Notes: generated by a model not told the origin, from the sequence alone. Shown: positions 8,383 to 20,052, counted from the first letter of the stretch. The stretch: DNA of 64,000 nt from Nonomuraea spiralis (GCF_014648435.1 NZ_BMRC01000003.1:124001-188000); one strand, 5' to 3'. Numbers and translations are program-made.

Positions 8383-10257
8383 TCAGAGGGACTTGAGCAC
8401 GTTCTTCGTCGCCTTCTTCAGCGACGCCTTCGACGCCGTGCTGCTCAGCCGCACCTTCTCGGCGGCGGACAACACGGTCGTGCCGTTCGTGCCGTGCGCC
8501 CAGTTCAGCCAGGCCGTCAGCAGCGCGCTGTCCAGCTTGTCCCTGGTCGTCTTCGTGCCCTTCAACACCCGGTACGCCTTGCCCAGCGACGACGCCTTCG
8601 TCAGCTCGGGGAACACCTTGCTGGCCTTGCCGATCAGCTTCAGGTAGCAGTTGAGCGTGTTGTCGGGGATCGTCCCGCTGCTGCGGTGGATCTCCACGGC
8701 CCACTTCCCGGCGGTCATCCGGGCGCCGGCCGTACCGCGTGTGCAGACGGCGGCGGACGACGGGGCGGGGGGCGGCGTGACGGTCACCGTCACCGTGACC
8801 GTCGGCAGCGGGACCGGCGTGACCGAGGGCGTCGGAGCGGGCGCCGGCCGCTCGTCGTCCGTGGGGTCGGGCTCGGGCGCAGGGCCGCTGCTGTCCGTCG
8901 GGTCGGGCACCGGGTTCGGCGTCTGGGTGATCGGCGGCTGCGTGCCGGTGCCGGCCAGGGCCGCGCCCACGTCCAGGCGCGGCGTGGTGACCTGGGCCCC
9001 GTTGGCCTCGTACTGGTACGGGCGGCCCGTCGTCTTCAGTGTGTTGATCAGGTCGGCGATCGGCGTCTGCGGCGAGGCCGCCTTCATCAGCGCCAGCGCG
9101 CCCGCCACGTGCGGCGTGGCCATCGAGGTGCCGCTGTGCACGGCCATCTGGTTGTCCGGCACCGAGGACTCGATGTCCACGCCCGGGGCGAAGAAGTCGA
9201 CCAGCGAGCCCCGGTTGGAGAAGTCGGCGATGGCGTCGGATCCGTCGTTCGCGCCGACCGCGACCGCGGAGGAGACGCAGGCGGGGTAGGAGGCGCCCTC
9301 GAAGAACTCGTTCCCGGCGGCGACCACGGTCGCGATGCCCTTGGCCAGCAGGGCGTCGATCTTCGGTTTGAAGACCGTGCCCTCCTCGGTGGCGTCGCAG
9401 TCGCCCTCCGACAGCGCGCCGCCCAGGCTCAGGTTCACCGCCGCGATGGGCTGCGTCAGCGTGCCCACGTAGTCCATGGCCAGCCGCAGCGACGACTCGA
9501 AGGCCAGCAGGCACGACGACTCGCCCATGCAGGTGTCCTCGTCGTTGACCCGGCTGAACACCTGCACCGCGATGATCCCGGCGCCGGGGGCCACGCCGCC
9601 GCTGCCCGCCGCGATGCCGGCGACGTGCGTGCCGTGCTCGCACAGGTTCACGCCGTCGGCCAGGCACTTGGCGGTGGTGGCGTCGGCCGCGCCCTCGCCG
9701 GTCTGCTGGGGCTGGCCGTTCGGGCACAGCGACTCCACGCCGCTCTCCACGGCCGAGAAGCACGCCTCGGCCACGAGCCTGCCCCCGAAGTACGGGTGGT
9801 CGCGGTCGATCCCGGTGTCCAGGACGACCACGTTCTGGCCCGCGCCGGTGAAGTTCTTCTCGTGGGCCTTGTCCGCGCCGATCTGGGTGAGGTTGGAGCT
9901 CACCTCGGTGGGGGCGTAGGTCCGGTCCCGGTGAATGGAGGTCACGCGCGGGTCCTCGGCCAGCCTGGCCAGCTCCTCGGCGGTGCCCTCCACCACCATG
10001 AACGGCTGGCTCTGCGGTTGCAGCAGCACGTCCACGCTCTCGGCCGCCGCCGTTCCGGCCACCGGCTCGTGCTGGGCGGCGTCGGTCAGCTCCACGATGG
10101 CCCGGGTGGTGTCACCGTCGAGCGCGAGGCCCTCCTCCAGCTTGCTCTGGGAGGGCGTCGGAGTCGGCGTCGTGGTGGGGTCGTCGGCGAAGGCCGGGAC
10201 CGAGGCCGGCAGCAGGGCCAGGACGATCGAGCACACGATCAGGGGGCGAAATCGCAC
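8383..10257 (-). CDS. Secreted subtilisin-like serine protease (S8) with Pro/Thr linker and C-terminal domain, copy 3
   Basis: 624 residues. The signal peptide ends near residue 25 (VPAFA). A Thr/Pro-rich stretch, propeptide and S8 domain follow, with D147 (VVLDTGI), H208 (CEHGTHVAG) and S378 (HSGTSMATPH). After residue about 435 comes a Pro/Thr/Asp-rich linker including VTVTVTVT, then a 120-residue C-terminal domain (from VCTRGTAGARM) that copies 1 and 2 lack and that I do not recognise; it is rich in Lys/Ser and helix-prone. The layout suggests a catalytic module tethered to a binding or wall-association module. Confidence 0.9.
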   Translation of the reverse strand: MRFRPLIVCSIVLALLPASVPAFADDPTTTPTPTPSQSKLEEGLALDGDTTRAIVELTDAAQHEPVAGTAAAESVDVLLQPQSQPFMVVEGTAEELARLAEDPRVTSIHRDRTYAPTEVSSNLTQIGADKAHEKNFTGAGQNVVVLDTGIDRDHPYFGGRLVAEACFSAVESGVESLCPNGQPQQTGEGAADATTAKCLADGVNLCEHGTHVAGIAAGSGGVAPGAGIIAVQVFSRVNDEDTCMGESSCLLAFESSLRLAMDYVGTLTQPIAAVNLSLGGALSEGDCDATEEGTVFKPKIDALLAKGIATVVAAGNEFFEGASYPACVSSAVAVGANDGSDAIADFSNRGSLVDFFAPGVDIESSVPDNQMAVHSGTSMATPHVAGALALMKAASPQTPIADLINTLKTTGRPYQYEANGAQVTTPRLDVGAALAGTGTQPPITQTPNPVPDPTDSSGPAPEPDPTDDERPAPAPTPSVTPVPLPTVTVTVTVTPPPAPSSAAVCTRGTAGARMTAGKWAVEIHRSSGTIPDNTLNCYLKLIGKASKVFPELTKASSLGKAYRVLKGTKTTRDKLDSALLTAWLNWAHGTNGTTVLSAAEKVRLSSTASKASLKKATKNVLKSL

Positions 10258-10354
10258 ACGTCCTCCGAGGGGGATGATCTCGGAGTTTAGGGCGATTTAT
10301 CCCGCTGGCACAGGCCCCAGCCCGGTTTCTCATTGAACTTTCAGCGCACACACC

Positions 10355-12622
10355 TCAAACGTCCAGCGAACCGGACGGCGTCCCCTCGACATCGGACAGC
10401 TCGACCTCTGACGGCGCCTCGCTGCTCGCGGCCGGTGTCCCGGTGCGCTCGGCCAGTGTCTCCTTGGCCGCGGCCGGCGCCTCCTTGGTCAGCCACACCG
10501 CGCCGAGCGGCGGCACCCGCAACGTCGTGGAGAACGGCAACCCGTGCCACGGCTCGGCCTCGGCCTCCACGCCGCCCATGTTGCCCACGCCGCTGCCCCA
10601 GTAGTCGTAGGCGTCGGTGTTGACGACCTCCGCCCAGTGACCGCCGTACGGGAGCCCGAGCCGGTAACTCTCGTGCGGCCCGCCGCTGAAGTTGACCACG
10701 CACGCCGCCGCCGACCCGTCGGCCGCGTACCGGACGAACGAGAACGTGTTGCCGGAGGCGTCGTCGGCGTCGATCCAGCGGAACCCGTCCGGCGTGGCGT
10801 CCTGCTCCCACAGCGCCGGGGTCTCCTTGTAGATCCGGTTGAGGTCGCGGACGAGCCGCTGCACGCCCTTGTGCCCGTCGAACTCCAGCACCCACCAGTC
10901 GAGCCCGCGCTCCTCCGACCACTCCGAGCCCTGGCCGAACTCGCCGCCCATGAACAGCAACTGCTTGCCCGGATGCGCCCACATGAACGCCAGCAACGCC
11001 CTGAGCTGCGCGAACCGCTGCCATTCGTCGCCCGGCATCTTGCCGAGCAGCGAGCCCTTGCCGTGCACGACCTCGTCGTGCGACAGCGGCAGCACGTAGT
11101 TCTCCGAATAGGCGTAGATGAGCGAGAACGTCATCTGATGGTGGTGGTACTGCCGGAAGATCGGCTCGCGGCGCAAATATTCGAGCGTGTCGTGCATCCA
11201 GCCCATGTTCCACTTGAACCCGAACCCGAGGCCGCCCAGGTGCACCGGCCGCGAGACGCCCGGCCAGGCCGTCGACTCCTCCGCGACGGTCGAGATGCCC
11301 GGAGCCTCCCGGTAGCACACCGAGTTCATCTCCTTGAGGAACTCGACCGCGTCGAGGTTCTCCCGGCCGCCGTAGACATTGGGGGTCCACTCGCCCTCGC
11401 GGCGCGAGTAGTCGAGGTAGAGCATCGAGGCGACCGCGTCCACGCGCAGGCCGTCCACGTGGAACTCCTGCAGCCAGTAGAGCGCGTTGGCGACCAGGAA
11501 GTTCCTGACCTCCCTGCGCCCGAAGTCGAAGACGTAGGTGCCCCAGTCGGGGTGCTCGCCCCTGGCCGGGTCGGCGTGCTCGTACAGCGGGGTGCCGTCG
11601 AAGCGGGCCAGGGCCCAGTCGTCCATGGGGAAGTGGGCCGGCACCCAGTCCAGCAGCACGCCGATGCCGTGCTGGTGCATGCGGTCCACGAAGTGCCGGA
11701 ACTCGTCCGGCGTGCCGAACCTGGCCGTCGGCGCGTAGTAGGACGTCACCTGGTAGCCCCACGACCCGCCGAACGGGTGCTCGGCCACCGGCAGCAGCTC
11801 GACGTGCGTGAACCCCATGTCGGCCACGTACTCGGAGAGCTGGTCGGCCAGCTCCACGTACGACAACCCCGGCCGCCACGAGCCCAGGTGCACCTCGTAG
11901 ACGCTCATCGGCCCGAGCCGCGCCGGCCGCTCGCGCCGGTCGGTCATCCAGGCGTCGTCCTCCCAGGCGTAGGACGACTGGTCGACCACGGAGGCGGTCA
12001 TCGGCGGCACCTCGGTGCGCCGGGCCATCGGGTCGGCCTTGTCGCGCCAGAGCCCGTCCGCGCCGAGGATCTGGAACTTGTACCGCTCACCCGTGCCCAG
12101 CCCCGGGACGAACAGCTCCCACACGCCCGACCGGCCGAGCGAGCGCATGGGGTAGGCGGTGCCGTCCCAGTGGTTGAAGTCGCCGACGACCCTGATGCCG
12201 CGCGCGTTCGGAGCCCAGACGGCGAACGCGGTGCCGTCCACGTCCTGGTGTTCCATCACGCGGGCGCCGAGGACCTCCCACAGCCGCTCGTGCCGCCCCT
12301 CGCCGATGAGGTGCAGGTCCACCTCGCCCAGCGTGGGCCAGTGGCGGTAGGGATCCCTGACCTCGTACGGCTCCCCGCCGGTGTAGCGGACGCGCAGCGT
12401 GTAGTCGGGCACCTTGTCCAGCCCCGCGACGGTGGTCTCGAACACGCCGTGGGCCTGGTGCCTCATGTCATGGGCCGTGCCGTCGTCGAGCACCACCTGC
12501 ACCCGCTCGGCCAGCGGGCGCAGCGCGCGGAACACCACGCCGCCCGAGACGGGATGCGCTCCGAGCACGGAGTGCGGATCGTGGTGTGCCCCGCCAGCCA
12601 GGCGGTCGAGCTCTGTCCTCAT
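10355..12622 (-). CDS. glgB: 1,4-alpha-glucan branching enzyme
   Basis: 755 residues from the ATG at 12622, which has GGGAG 7 nt upstream; a second ATG at 12628 sits too close to that site. Order: N-terminal GlgB domain, CBM48 (about 125-215), GH13_9 barrel, C-terminal beta domain. The nucleophile is D395 ([18 protein letters not shown]) and the acid/base E448 ([13 protein letters not shown]). It adds alpha-1,6 branches to the alpha-1,4 chains built by GlgE. In many actinomycetes glgB directly follows pep2; here about 4.3 kb with two other genes separate them. Confidence 0.95.
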   Translation of the reverse strand: MRTELDRLAGGAHHDPHSVLGAHPVSGGVVFRALRPLAERVQVVLDDGTAHDMRHQAHGVFETTVAGLDKVPDYTLRVRYTGGEPYEVRDPYRHWPTLGEVDLHLIGEGRHERLWEVLGARVMEHQDVDGTAFAVWAPNARGIRVVGDFNHWDGTAYPMRSLGRSGVWELFVPGLGTGERYKFQILGADGLWRDKADPMARRTEVPPMTASVVDQSSYAWEDDAWMTDRRERPARLGPMSVYEVHLGSWRPGLSYVELADQLSEYVADMGFTHVELLPVAEHPFGGSWGYQVTSYYAPTARFGTPDEFRHFVDRMHQHGIGVLLDWVPAHFPMDDWALARFDGTPLYEHADPARGEHPDWGTYVFDFGRREVRNFLVANALYWLQEFHVDGLRVDAVASMLYLDYSRREGEWTPNVYGGRENLDAVEFLKEMNSVCYREAPGISTVAEESTAWPGVSRPVHLGGLGFGFKWNMGWMHDTLEYLRREPIFRQYHHHQMTFSLIYAYSENYVLPLSHDEVVHGKGSLLGKMPGDEWQRFAQLRALLAFMWAHPGKQLLFMGGEFGQGSEWSEERGLDWWVLEFDGHKGVQRLVRDLNRIYKETPALWEQDATPDGFRWIDADDASGNTFSFVRYAADGSAAACVVNFSGGPHESYRLGLPYGGHWAEVVNTDAYDYWGSGVGNMGGVEAEAEPWHGLPFSTTLRVPPLGAVWLTKEAPAAAKETLAERTGTPAASSEAPSEVELSDVEGTPSGSLDV

Positions 12623-12681
12623 GGGCATGCTCCCAACCCTGCCTTATGATGACCGTCCATCCCAGGCACTGCCCGCTTTCA

Positions 12682-12696
12682 CGGTGACAATCACCG
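12682..12696. promoter_or_regulatory. Operator-like inverted repeat upstream of glgB
   Basis: CGGTGA (12682-12687), CAA, TCACCG (12691-12696) is a perfect inverted repeat, extended on both sides by CTTTC and GAAAG with one bulged base. It lies about 60 bp upstream of the glgB start, where a regulator could control the promoter. No binding protein can be assigned. Confidence 0.4.
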
Positions 12697-12739
12697 AAAG
12701 TGCAAAATCCCGGGATGATCCCAGAAGGATGCAGGATCG

Positions 12740-15700
12740 TCATGGATGATCCTTGGGCGTGTCGTGGCCCGGTACGGCCTGGAGAAGGTCGTCCACCGAG
12801 CTGCCGGCCCCCTCGGTACGTCCGGCCGCCAGTGCCGTGTCTCCCAGTGCCGCCGCCACGGCCGTGGTGATGCGGTCCACGTCGCCCCGCTCGCCCGCCG
12901 GGAGCGGCGCGCCCACGGACTCCCTGAGCGCGGCGGCCTTGCCCAGCAGCCGTGCGGCCTCCGCGTACCGGCCGCCGAGCGCCCGCGCCCCCGCCAGGCC
13001 CTCCAGCGCGAGCGCGGTCGCGCGCGGGTCGCCGACCCGGCGCGCGGCCGCCAGCCCGCGAAGCTGGTACGCCGGCGCGCCCGTCGCGTCGCCGCGCAGT
13101 TCGGCCACGAAGCCCAGCTCCGCCAGGATCAGCGCCGCGCCCGGCTCGCCGGACACGTCCACCACCCAGTCCAGCCAGCGCAGCAGCCGCCGTTCGGCCT
13201 CGTCGAGGCGTCCCTGGCGGCGCGCGCCGAGCGCCAGCCCGATCTCGGCGAACTCCTCGGCCGGGCGGTTCGACTGCGACACCGCCAGCCGCCTGGCCCG
13301 TTCGTGGTGCTCCTCGGCCGTGGCGTGGTCACCGCGCAACATCGCGAGCCTGCCCAGGCGCGAAAGGGCGTCGGACACCGAGCTCCACAGGCCCAGCTCC
13401 TCGGCCATGCGCAGGCCCTCGGCGCGCAGCCCGGCGGCGCGGTCGTAGTCGCCGATGATCTCGGCGTGGTTGCCCAGGGACTCCGCCGCCCACAACTCGC
13501 CCCAGCGGTCCCCGGTCTGCCTGAACAGCGCGAGGCCGCGTTCGCCGTCGCGCCGCATGCCGTCCAGGTCGCCGCGCATCCCCGCCCATCTGGCCCTGAT
13601 GACGAGCGCGGCGGCCATGCCCCACTCGTCGTCCAGCTCGCCGAACTCCGACAGTGCGGTCTCGATCATCCCGGTGCTGATCGACAGGTCGTCGTACCCG
13701 AACAGGGCGAAACCGACGAACCACCGCGCCCTGGCCCGCTCCCGGGGGTCCGTGATCGCGGCGAACAACTCCGTCACGTCCGGGCCGGGCGGCTGCCCCA
13801 CCAACAGCCGCATCCCCGCAAGCCACGCCCGCGCCACCGCGACCCCGGGCTCCTCACCTGCGGGTCCTTCACCCGCCGGGATCGCGAGCGCCGTCTCCAG
13901 CGCGCGGTTGCCCTCGCCCAGGCGGCCGCGCAGGATCCAGTACCAGGCCAGCGCGTTCACCAGGCGCAGCGCCTCGGCCGGCGCGCCGAGCCGCACCGCG
14001 GTCTCCAACGCCGCCCGCAGATTGCCGCCCTCCGCGTCGAGCTGCGCGAGCGCGCGCCGCTGCCCGTGCCCCCTCAGGTACGGCTCCACCCGCTCGGCCA
14101 GCCCCCTGTAATGCCGTACGTGCCGGAGCCTGACCTCCTCCAGCTCACCCGCCTCGCCCAGCCGCTCCACGCAGTACGCCGCCACGGACTCCAGCAGCCG
14201 GAACCGCGGCCCCCCTTCGCCCCGCGCCCGCACCACCAGCGAACGGTCCACCAGCCGGGCCACCACGTCCAGGACGTCCACACCCGGCTCGGCGCAGACC
14301 TCCTCGGCCGCCTCCAGCGTGCACCCGTCGGCGTGCACGGCCAGCCGCCGCAGCACGACGCGCTCGTCCTCGCCCAGCAGCTCCCAGCTCCAGTCGATCA
14401 TCGCCCGCAACGTCTGCTGCCGCGCGGGCGCGCCCCGCCGGCCGGAGGCGAGCACCCTGAACCGGTCGTCCAGCCGTTCGGCGAGCTGGCGCGGGGTGAG
14501 GGCGCGCATCCGGGTCGCGGCCAGCTCCAGAGCCAGCGGGATGCCGTCGAGGCGTTCGCAGATCTCGGCGACGTCGTCGTCGGGCTCGATGCCCGCGCGC
14601 GCGGCGAACAACTCCGCCGCCGCCTCCCGTCCGAGCGGCGGCACGCTCCACAGGGCCTCGCCCTCGATGCGCAGCGACTCCTGGCTGGTGGCCAGGATCC
14701 GCAGCCCGGGCGCGGCCCGCAGCAGCCGTCCGGCCAGCGCGGCGACCTGGTCGACGACGTGCTCGCAGTTGTCCAGGACGAGCAGCGTCCCCGTGCCCGC
14801 CGGAACACCCCGCAGAACACCCGCCAGCCGGGCGGTCAGGTCCGCCTCGGCGCCGGCCACGTCGTCCCGCAGGCCGAGCACCCCGGCCACCGCCTCGGCC
14901 ACCTCGACCGCGGGCGCCCCGGCACGCAACCCCGCCAGCTCCACCAGCCACACGCCGCCGCCGAACCCGGCCGGGCCGGGGGTGTCCGCCGCGGCGAGCG
15001 CGAGGCGGGTCTTGCCGACCCCGCCGGGGCCCGTGAGCGTGACGAGCCGGTTGGCCCGCAGCAGGGCGCGCACGTCCGCGACCGCCTCGTCCCGCCCCAC
15101 GAGGCCGGTGAGCGGCGCGGGCAGGTTCGTACGCCGCCGCGCCGGCCCGTCGAGCGCCGGGTCCTGCTCCAGGATCGCCTGGTGCAGCGCCACCAGCTCG
15201 GGACCGGGATCGAGCCCCAGCTCATCGGCCAGCCGCGCCCGCAGGTCGGCGTAACTGGCCAGCGCCTCGCCCTGCCGCCCGGCCCGGTACAGGGCCCGTA
15301 CGTGCGCGGCCCGCAGCCGTTCGCGGAACGGATGCTCGGCCACCAGGTCGGCCAGCTCGGCCGCGAGCAGCCCGTGCTCGCCCAGCCCGAGCCGCGCCTC
15401 GGCCAGCTCCTCCACGGCGACCAGCCGCTGCTCCGCCAGCCTGGCCACGGCCGCCCTGGTGAACTCCTCGTCGGCGAACTCGGCGTAGGAGGGCCCGCGC
15501 CACAGGTCGAGGGCCTGCCGCAACAACCCGGCGCGGGCTCGCGGGTCGGCGCTGCGCTGCGCCTGCGCGACCAGGGCCGCGAACCGTCCCGCGTCCACGT
15601 CCTCGGGCTCCACCCGCAGCACGTACCCCGGCGCCCGGTACGCCACCAGCTCCCGGTCACCCAGCGCCCGGCGCAACTGCGACACCTTCACCCGCAGCGC

Positions 15701-15895
15701 GGCCAGGGCGTTCGCCGGCGGCCTGCCGCCCCACAGGTCCTCGACCAGGCGATCGGCGGAGACCGGCCGCCCGGCGTGGACCAGCAGGTCGGCCAGCAGC
15801 GCCCGGACCTTGACCTCCGGCACCTGGACCGGCTCGCCCCCTGGCCCCCACACGGCGAGCGCCCCCAGCACCCCGAACCGCAACTCGCCCCCCAT
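12740..15895 (-). CDS. SARP/AfsR-type transcriptional regulator with BTAD, NB-ARC and TPR-like domains
   Basis: 1051 residues from the ATG at 15895, which has GGAG 6 nt upstream; a TTG six bases earlier would touch that site. A winged-helix DNA-binding domain (about 3-95) is followed by BTAD (about 100-245), an NB-ARC ATPase with Walker A GPGGVGKT at 289-296 and LLVLDNCEHV as Walker B, then a long helical TPR-like region (about 620-1030). AfsR-class proteins couple nucleotide-dependent oligomerisation to activation, often of secondary metabolism. It is divergent from the imine-reductase-like gene 73 bp away, its most obvious candidate target. Confidence 0.9.
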   Translation of the reverse strand: MGGELRFGVLGALAVWGPGGEPVQVPEVKVRALLADLLVHAGRPVSADRLVEDLWGGRPPANALAALRVKVSQLRRALGDRELVAYRAPGYVLRVEPEDVDAGRFAALVAQAQRSADPRARAGLLRQALDLWRGPSYAEFADEEFTRAAVARLAEQRLVAVEELAEARLGLGEHGLLAAELADLVAEHPFRERLRAAHVRALYRAGRQGEALASYADLRARLADELGLDPGPELVALHQAILEQDPALDGPARRRTNLPAPLTGLVGRDEAVADVRALLRANRLVTLTGPGGVGKTRLALAAADTPGPAGFGGGVWLVELAGLRAGAPAVEVAEAVAGVLGLRDDVAGAEADLTARLAGVLRGVPAGTGTLLVLDNCEHVVDQVAALAGRLLRAAPGLRILATSQESLRIEGEALWSVPPLGREAAAELFAARAGIEPDDDVAEICERLDGIPLALELAATRMRALTPRQLAERLDDRFRVLASGRRGAPARQQTLRAMIDWSWELLGEDERVVLRRLAVHADGCTLEAAEEVCAEPGVDVLDVVARLVDRSLVVRARGEGGPRFRLLESVAAYCVERLGEAGELEEVRLRHVRHYRGLAERVEPYLRGHGQRRALAQLDAEGGNLRAALETAVRLGAPAEALRLVNALAWYWILRGRLGEGNRALETALAIPAGEGPAGEEPGVAVARAWLAGMRLLVGQPPGPDVTELFAAITDPRERARARWFVGFALFGYDDLSISTGMIETALSEFGELDDEWGMAAALVIRARWAGMRGDLDGMRRDGERGLALFRQTGDRWGELWAAESLGNHAEIIGDYDRAAGLRAEGLRMAEELGLWSSVSDALSRLGRLAMLRGDHATAEEHHERARRLAVSQSNRPAEEFAEIGLALGARRQGRLDEAERRLLRWLDWVVDVSGEPGAALILAELGFVAELRGDATGAPAYQLRGLAAARRVGDPRATALALEGLAGARALGGRYAEAARLLGKAAALRESVGAPLPAGERGDVDRITTAVAAALGDTALAAGRTEGAGSSVDDLLQAVPGHDTPKDHP

Positions 15896-15968
15896 AAGCA
15901 ACTCCGAATCAGACCATAACCCCCCGCGTGCAGGGTGAACGCATCAGTCGAACGTAAGGAATCGTGAG

Positions 15969-16823
15969 ATGTCTGCAGATATTTCGGTGATCGGACTCGG
16001 CCTCATGGGCGCGGCGCTGGCCGGCGCCCTCCTGGACGCCGGGCACCGGGTCACGGTGTGGAACCGTTCGGCGGACAAGGCCGAGCCCCTGGTCGCCAAG
16101 GGCGCCACCCGCGCCGCGACGGTGGCGGAGGCGGTCGCGGCGAGCCCGCTGGTGATCGTCTGCGTGCTCGACTACCCGGCCGTGTACGAAGTGCTGGCCG
16201 ACGTGCCGCTGGAGGGCCGGGTCGTGGCGAACCTGACCACCGGCCGCCCCGTCGAGGCCCGCGAGGCGGCGGACTGGGTGACCGGACGCGGTGGCGACTA
16301 CCTCGACGGCGGCATCATGGCCGTGCCGCAGATGATCGGCCGGCCCGGCGCGCTCGTGCTCTACAGCGGCTCCCGGCAGGCGTACGACCGCTTCGAGGCG
16401 GCGTTCGGCGCGCTGGCCGGCGCCCGGTACGTGGGCGACGACCCGGGCATGGCCCCGCTGCTCGACCTGGCGATGCTGACCGGCATGTACGGCCAGATCG
16501 CCGGCTTCCTGGAGGCGGTCGCGCTCGTCGAGTCGGCCGGTTACCCGTTGAGCGAGTTCACCAGCACCCTTCTGGTCCCTTGGCTCAACGCGATGGCCGC
16601 TGGGCAACCGGAGTGGGTGCAGTCCATCGAGTCGGGTGACTACACGACCCTGGTGTCGAACCTGGAGGTCAACAGGGCGGGCCTGGAGACCCTGGTCCGT
16701 ACGTTCAGGGAGCAGCGCGTCAAGCCCGACCTCCTGCTGCCCATGAAGACCATCATCGACCAGCGCACCGCCCGCGGCCACGCCACCGAAGGCCTCCCCA
16801 GCCTGATCGAAGAACTCCGCTAG
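15969..16823 (+). CDS. NAD(P)-dependent imine reductase-like / 3-hydroxyisobutyrate dehydrogenase-family enzyme
   Basis: 284 residues. The N-terminal Rossmann fold has GLGLMGAALAGALLDAGH and VWNRS (an NADPH-type Arg after the second strand). YLDGGIMAVPQMIG (111-124) and ANLTTGRP are the signatures that separate imine reductases from hydroxyisobutyrate dehydrogenases. The helical C-terminal domain supplies D166 (LLDLAMLTG) at the position where R-type enzymes have Asp and S-type enzymes Tyr (family knowledge; alignment by eye). It is read divergently from the SARP regulator. The natural substrate is unknown; a cyclic imine in a secondary pathway is plausible. Confidence 0.82.
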   Translation: MSADISVIGLGLMGAALAGALLDAGHRVTVWNRSADKAEPLVAKGATRAATVAEAVAASPLVIVCVLDYPAVYEVLADVPLEGRVVANLTTGRPVEAREAADWVTGRGGDYLDGGIMAVPQMIGRPGALVLYSGSRQAYDRFEAAFGALAGARYVGDDPGMAPLLDLAMLTGMYGQIAGFLEAVALVESAGYPLSEFTSTLLVPWLNAMAAGQPEWVQSIESGDYTTLVSNLEVNRAGLETLVRTFREQRVKPDLLLPMKTIIDQRTARGHATEGLPSLIEELR

Positions 16824-16902
16824 CCCCTCCAAACCCCGACCGAATCCACTCGGAACGCCCCCCATGGGGCCCTGCGGCCAGGCGGGGGCATCCCACGGCC
16901 CC

Positions 16903-16918
16903 GGCCCCCCCGGGGGCC
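16903..16918. terminator. GC-only hairpin between convergent reductase and pep2 genes
   Basis: GGCCCCC and GGGGGCC (16903-16918) can pair across two bases, within a longer GC-rich stretch (16890-16935) that has further pairing options. It lies in the 122-bp gap between two convergent genes. There is no T-tract, so its role as a terminator is only inferred. Confidence 0.35.
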
Positions 16919-16945
16919 AAGGCCGGGCCCCGGCGTCCGGGTGGG

Positions 16946-18277
16946 TCAGGTGGGGCGGGGGCGGAAGGCGGCCAGGGGGATGGAGACCCAGGACGGGCGG
17001 TTGCGGGCCTCGTAGACCACCTCGTACACCGCCTTGGACAGCTCGAACGCCCGCAGCAGCGCCGCGTCCCCCACCGTGATCACGCCGCCTCCCTCGCGAT
17101 ACCCGTCCAGGAAGGCGGTGCGGTTGCGGTCGGCCCACGCCTCGGCCCGGGGTTCCAGCTCGGCGGCCTGCGAGTGGTCGGCCAGCAGGTGCCGGGCCGC
17201 GTAGTCGAACGAACGCAACATGCCCGCGACGTCCCGCAGCGGCGACGACAGCGCCCGGCGCTCGGCCAGCGGTTGCCCGGGTTCGCCCTCGAAGTCGAGC
17301 ACGACCCAGTCGGTGGGCGTGCGCATCACCTGGCCGAGGTGGTAATCGCCGTGAACACGCTGCACGGGCACTTCTCTGGTGAGCAGCTCCACCTGGTGAT
17401 AGGCGTTCTCCAGGGCCGGTACGTGCCGCCGCAACTCGGGCACCTCGGCCACGGCCCGGCCCAGCCGCCGCCTGAAGCCCTCGGCCATGCGCTTGACCTC
17501 GTGGATCTCGACGAGTTCCGTCGGGAAGGACTCGGCCAGCTCGTGGTGGACGCGGGCGGTGGCGATGCCGAGCCGTACGGACTCGGCCGCGAAGTCGCCG
17601 CCCGCCTCGGCGGCGGTGACGCCCGGCAGCGAGGCGTAGAGGTCGCGGACGCTGGCCAGCGCGAGGTCCCAGCCGTCGTTGGCGTTGGACAGGTACTCCT
17701 GCATGAAGGCGAGCGTGGTGTCCGTGCCGTCCACGTCGGCCTCGATCCACCCGTACGGCTGCGCGATGTGCGGCGCGCGCCGGGCCGCCAGCGCGCTGAT
17801 GATCTCCAGCTCGGGGTTGACGCCGGGGATCAGCCGGCGGAAGAGCTTGCAGATGTAGGAGTCGCCGTACACGAGCGAGGTGTTGGACTGCTCGGCCCCC
17901 AGCACCAGGCTGCGCTGGGAGGTGTCGATGGTGACGCCGGGGGCGTGCCGCATGCGCAGCCCGCTGCGGGTCTCGTCGCCCGCCATGCCCTCCAGCAGCC
18001 AGCTCATCCGGTCCGCGTCATGGACGGCGTCGTACAGATAGGTGTCGCCGACGGTGCCGATGAGGGCGTGGGTGAGCCGGTCGGGCAGTTCGTGCCGCTC
18101 GCCCATCAGGATCTGGTAGCGGTCCCGCGAGCCCTCCTGCCAGATGGCCACGATCAGGTGTCTCAGCCCCGGGGTCAGCTCGACGTCCGCGTCGATCGAC
18201 AGATCGTCGATCGGGCGCCCCTTGCCGCCGAACCAACGCTGGCGGCCGATCCATGCAGCAAGGAGCTCGTCTATCAC
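16946..18277 (-). CDS. pep2: Maltokinase (Pep2/Mak)
   Basis: 443 residues with an aminoglycoside-phosphotransferase-like fold. The N-terminal cap carries RQRWFGGKGR, typical of Mak. The catalytic loop VHGDYHLGQ and metal-binding VLDFEGEP are intact near residues 300-325. The enzyme phosphorylates maltose from TreS to maltose 1-phosphate, the substrate precursor for GlgE. It starts 3 bp after the treS stop, so the two are almost certainly one transcript; in several actinobacteria the two activities are even fused. Length and motifs are normal. Confidence 0.94.
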   Translation of the reverse strand: MIDELLAAWIGRQRWFGGKGRPIDDLSIDADVELTPGLRHLIVAIWQEGSRDRYQILMGERHELPDRLTHALIGTVGDTYLYDAVHDADRMSWLLEGMAGDETRSGLRMRHAPGVTIDTSQRSLVLGAEQSNTSLVYGDSYICKLFRRLIPGVNPELEIISALAARRAPHIAQPYGWIEADVDGTDTTLAFMQEYLSNANDGWDLALASVRDLYASLPGVTAAEAGGDFAAESVRLGIATARVHHELAESFPTELVEIHEVKRMAEGFRRRLGRAVAEVPELRRHVPALENAYHQVELLTREVPVQRVHGDYHLGQVMRTPTDWVVLDFEGEPGQPLAERRALSSPLRDVAGMLRSFDYAARHLLADHSQAAELEPRAEAWADRNRTAFLDGYREGGGVITVGDAALLRAFELSKAVYEVVYEARNRPSWVSIPLAAFRPRPT

Positions 18278-18280
18278 GCC

Positions 18281-19981
<1,701 letters not shown>

Positions 19982-20052
19982 GGGCTCCCCCACGAGGGGC
20001 TCATGAGGAGGGTGCTTTCACACACGTTGAAGACTCCCCGCTGAATTCTGTT

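Noticed and set aside
12746..15919. A 1057-codon open frame antisense to the SARP regulator
   Set aside because: Its translation is dominated by Arg, Gln, Pro, Gly, Ala and His with no domain, as expected from the shadow of a GC-rich gene; the opposite strand encodes clear winged-helix, BTAD and NB-ARC motifs.
15937..15954. Two GAACG direct repeats in the gap between the SARP and imine-reductase-like genes as SARP binding sites
   Set aside because: They are 13 bp apart, not the 11-bp step expected for SARP heptamer repeats, and too short to be convincing.
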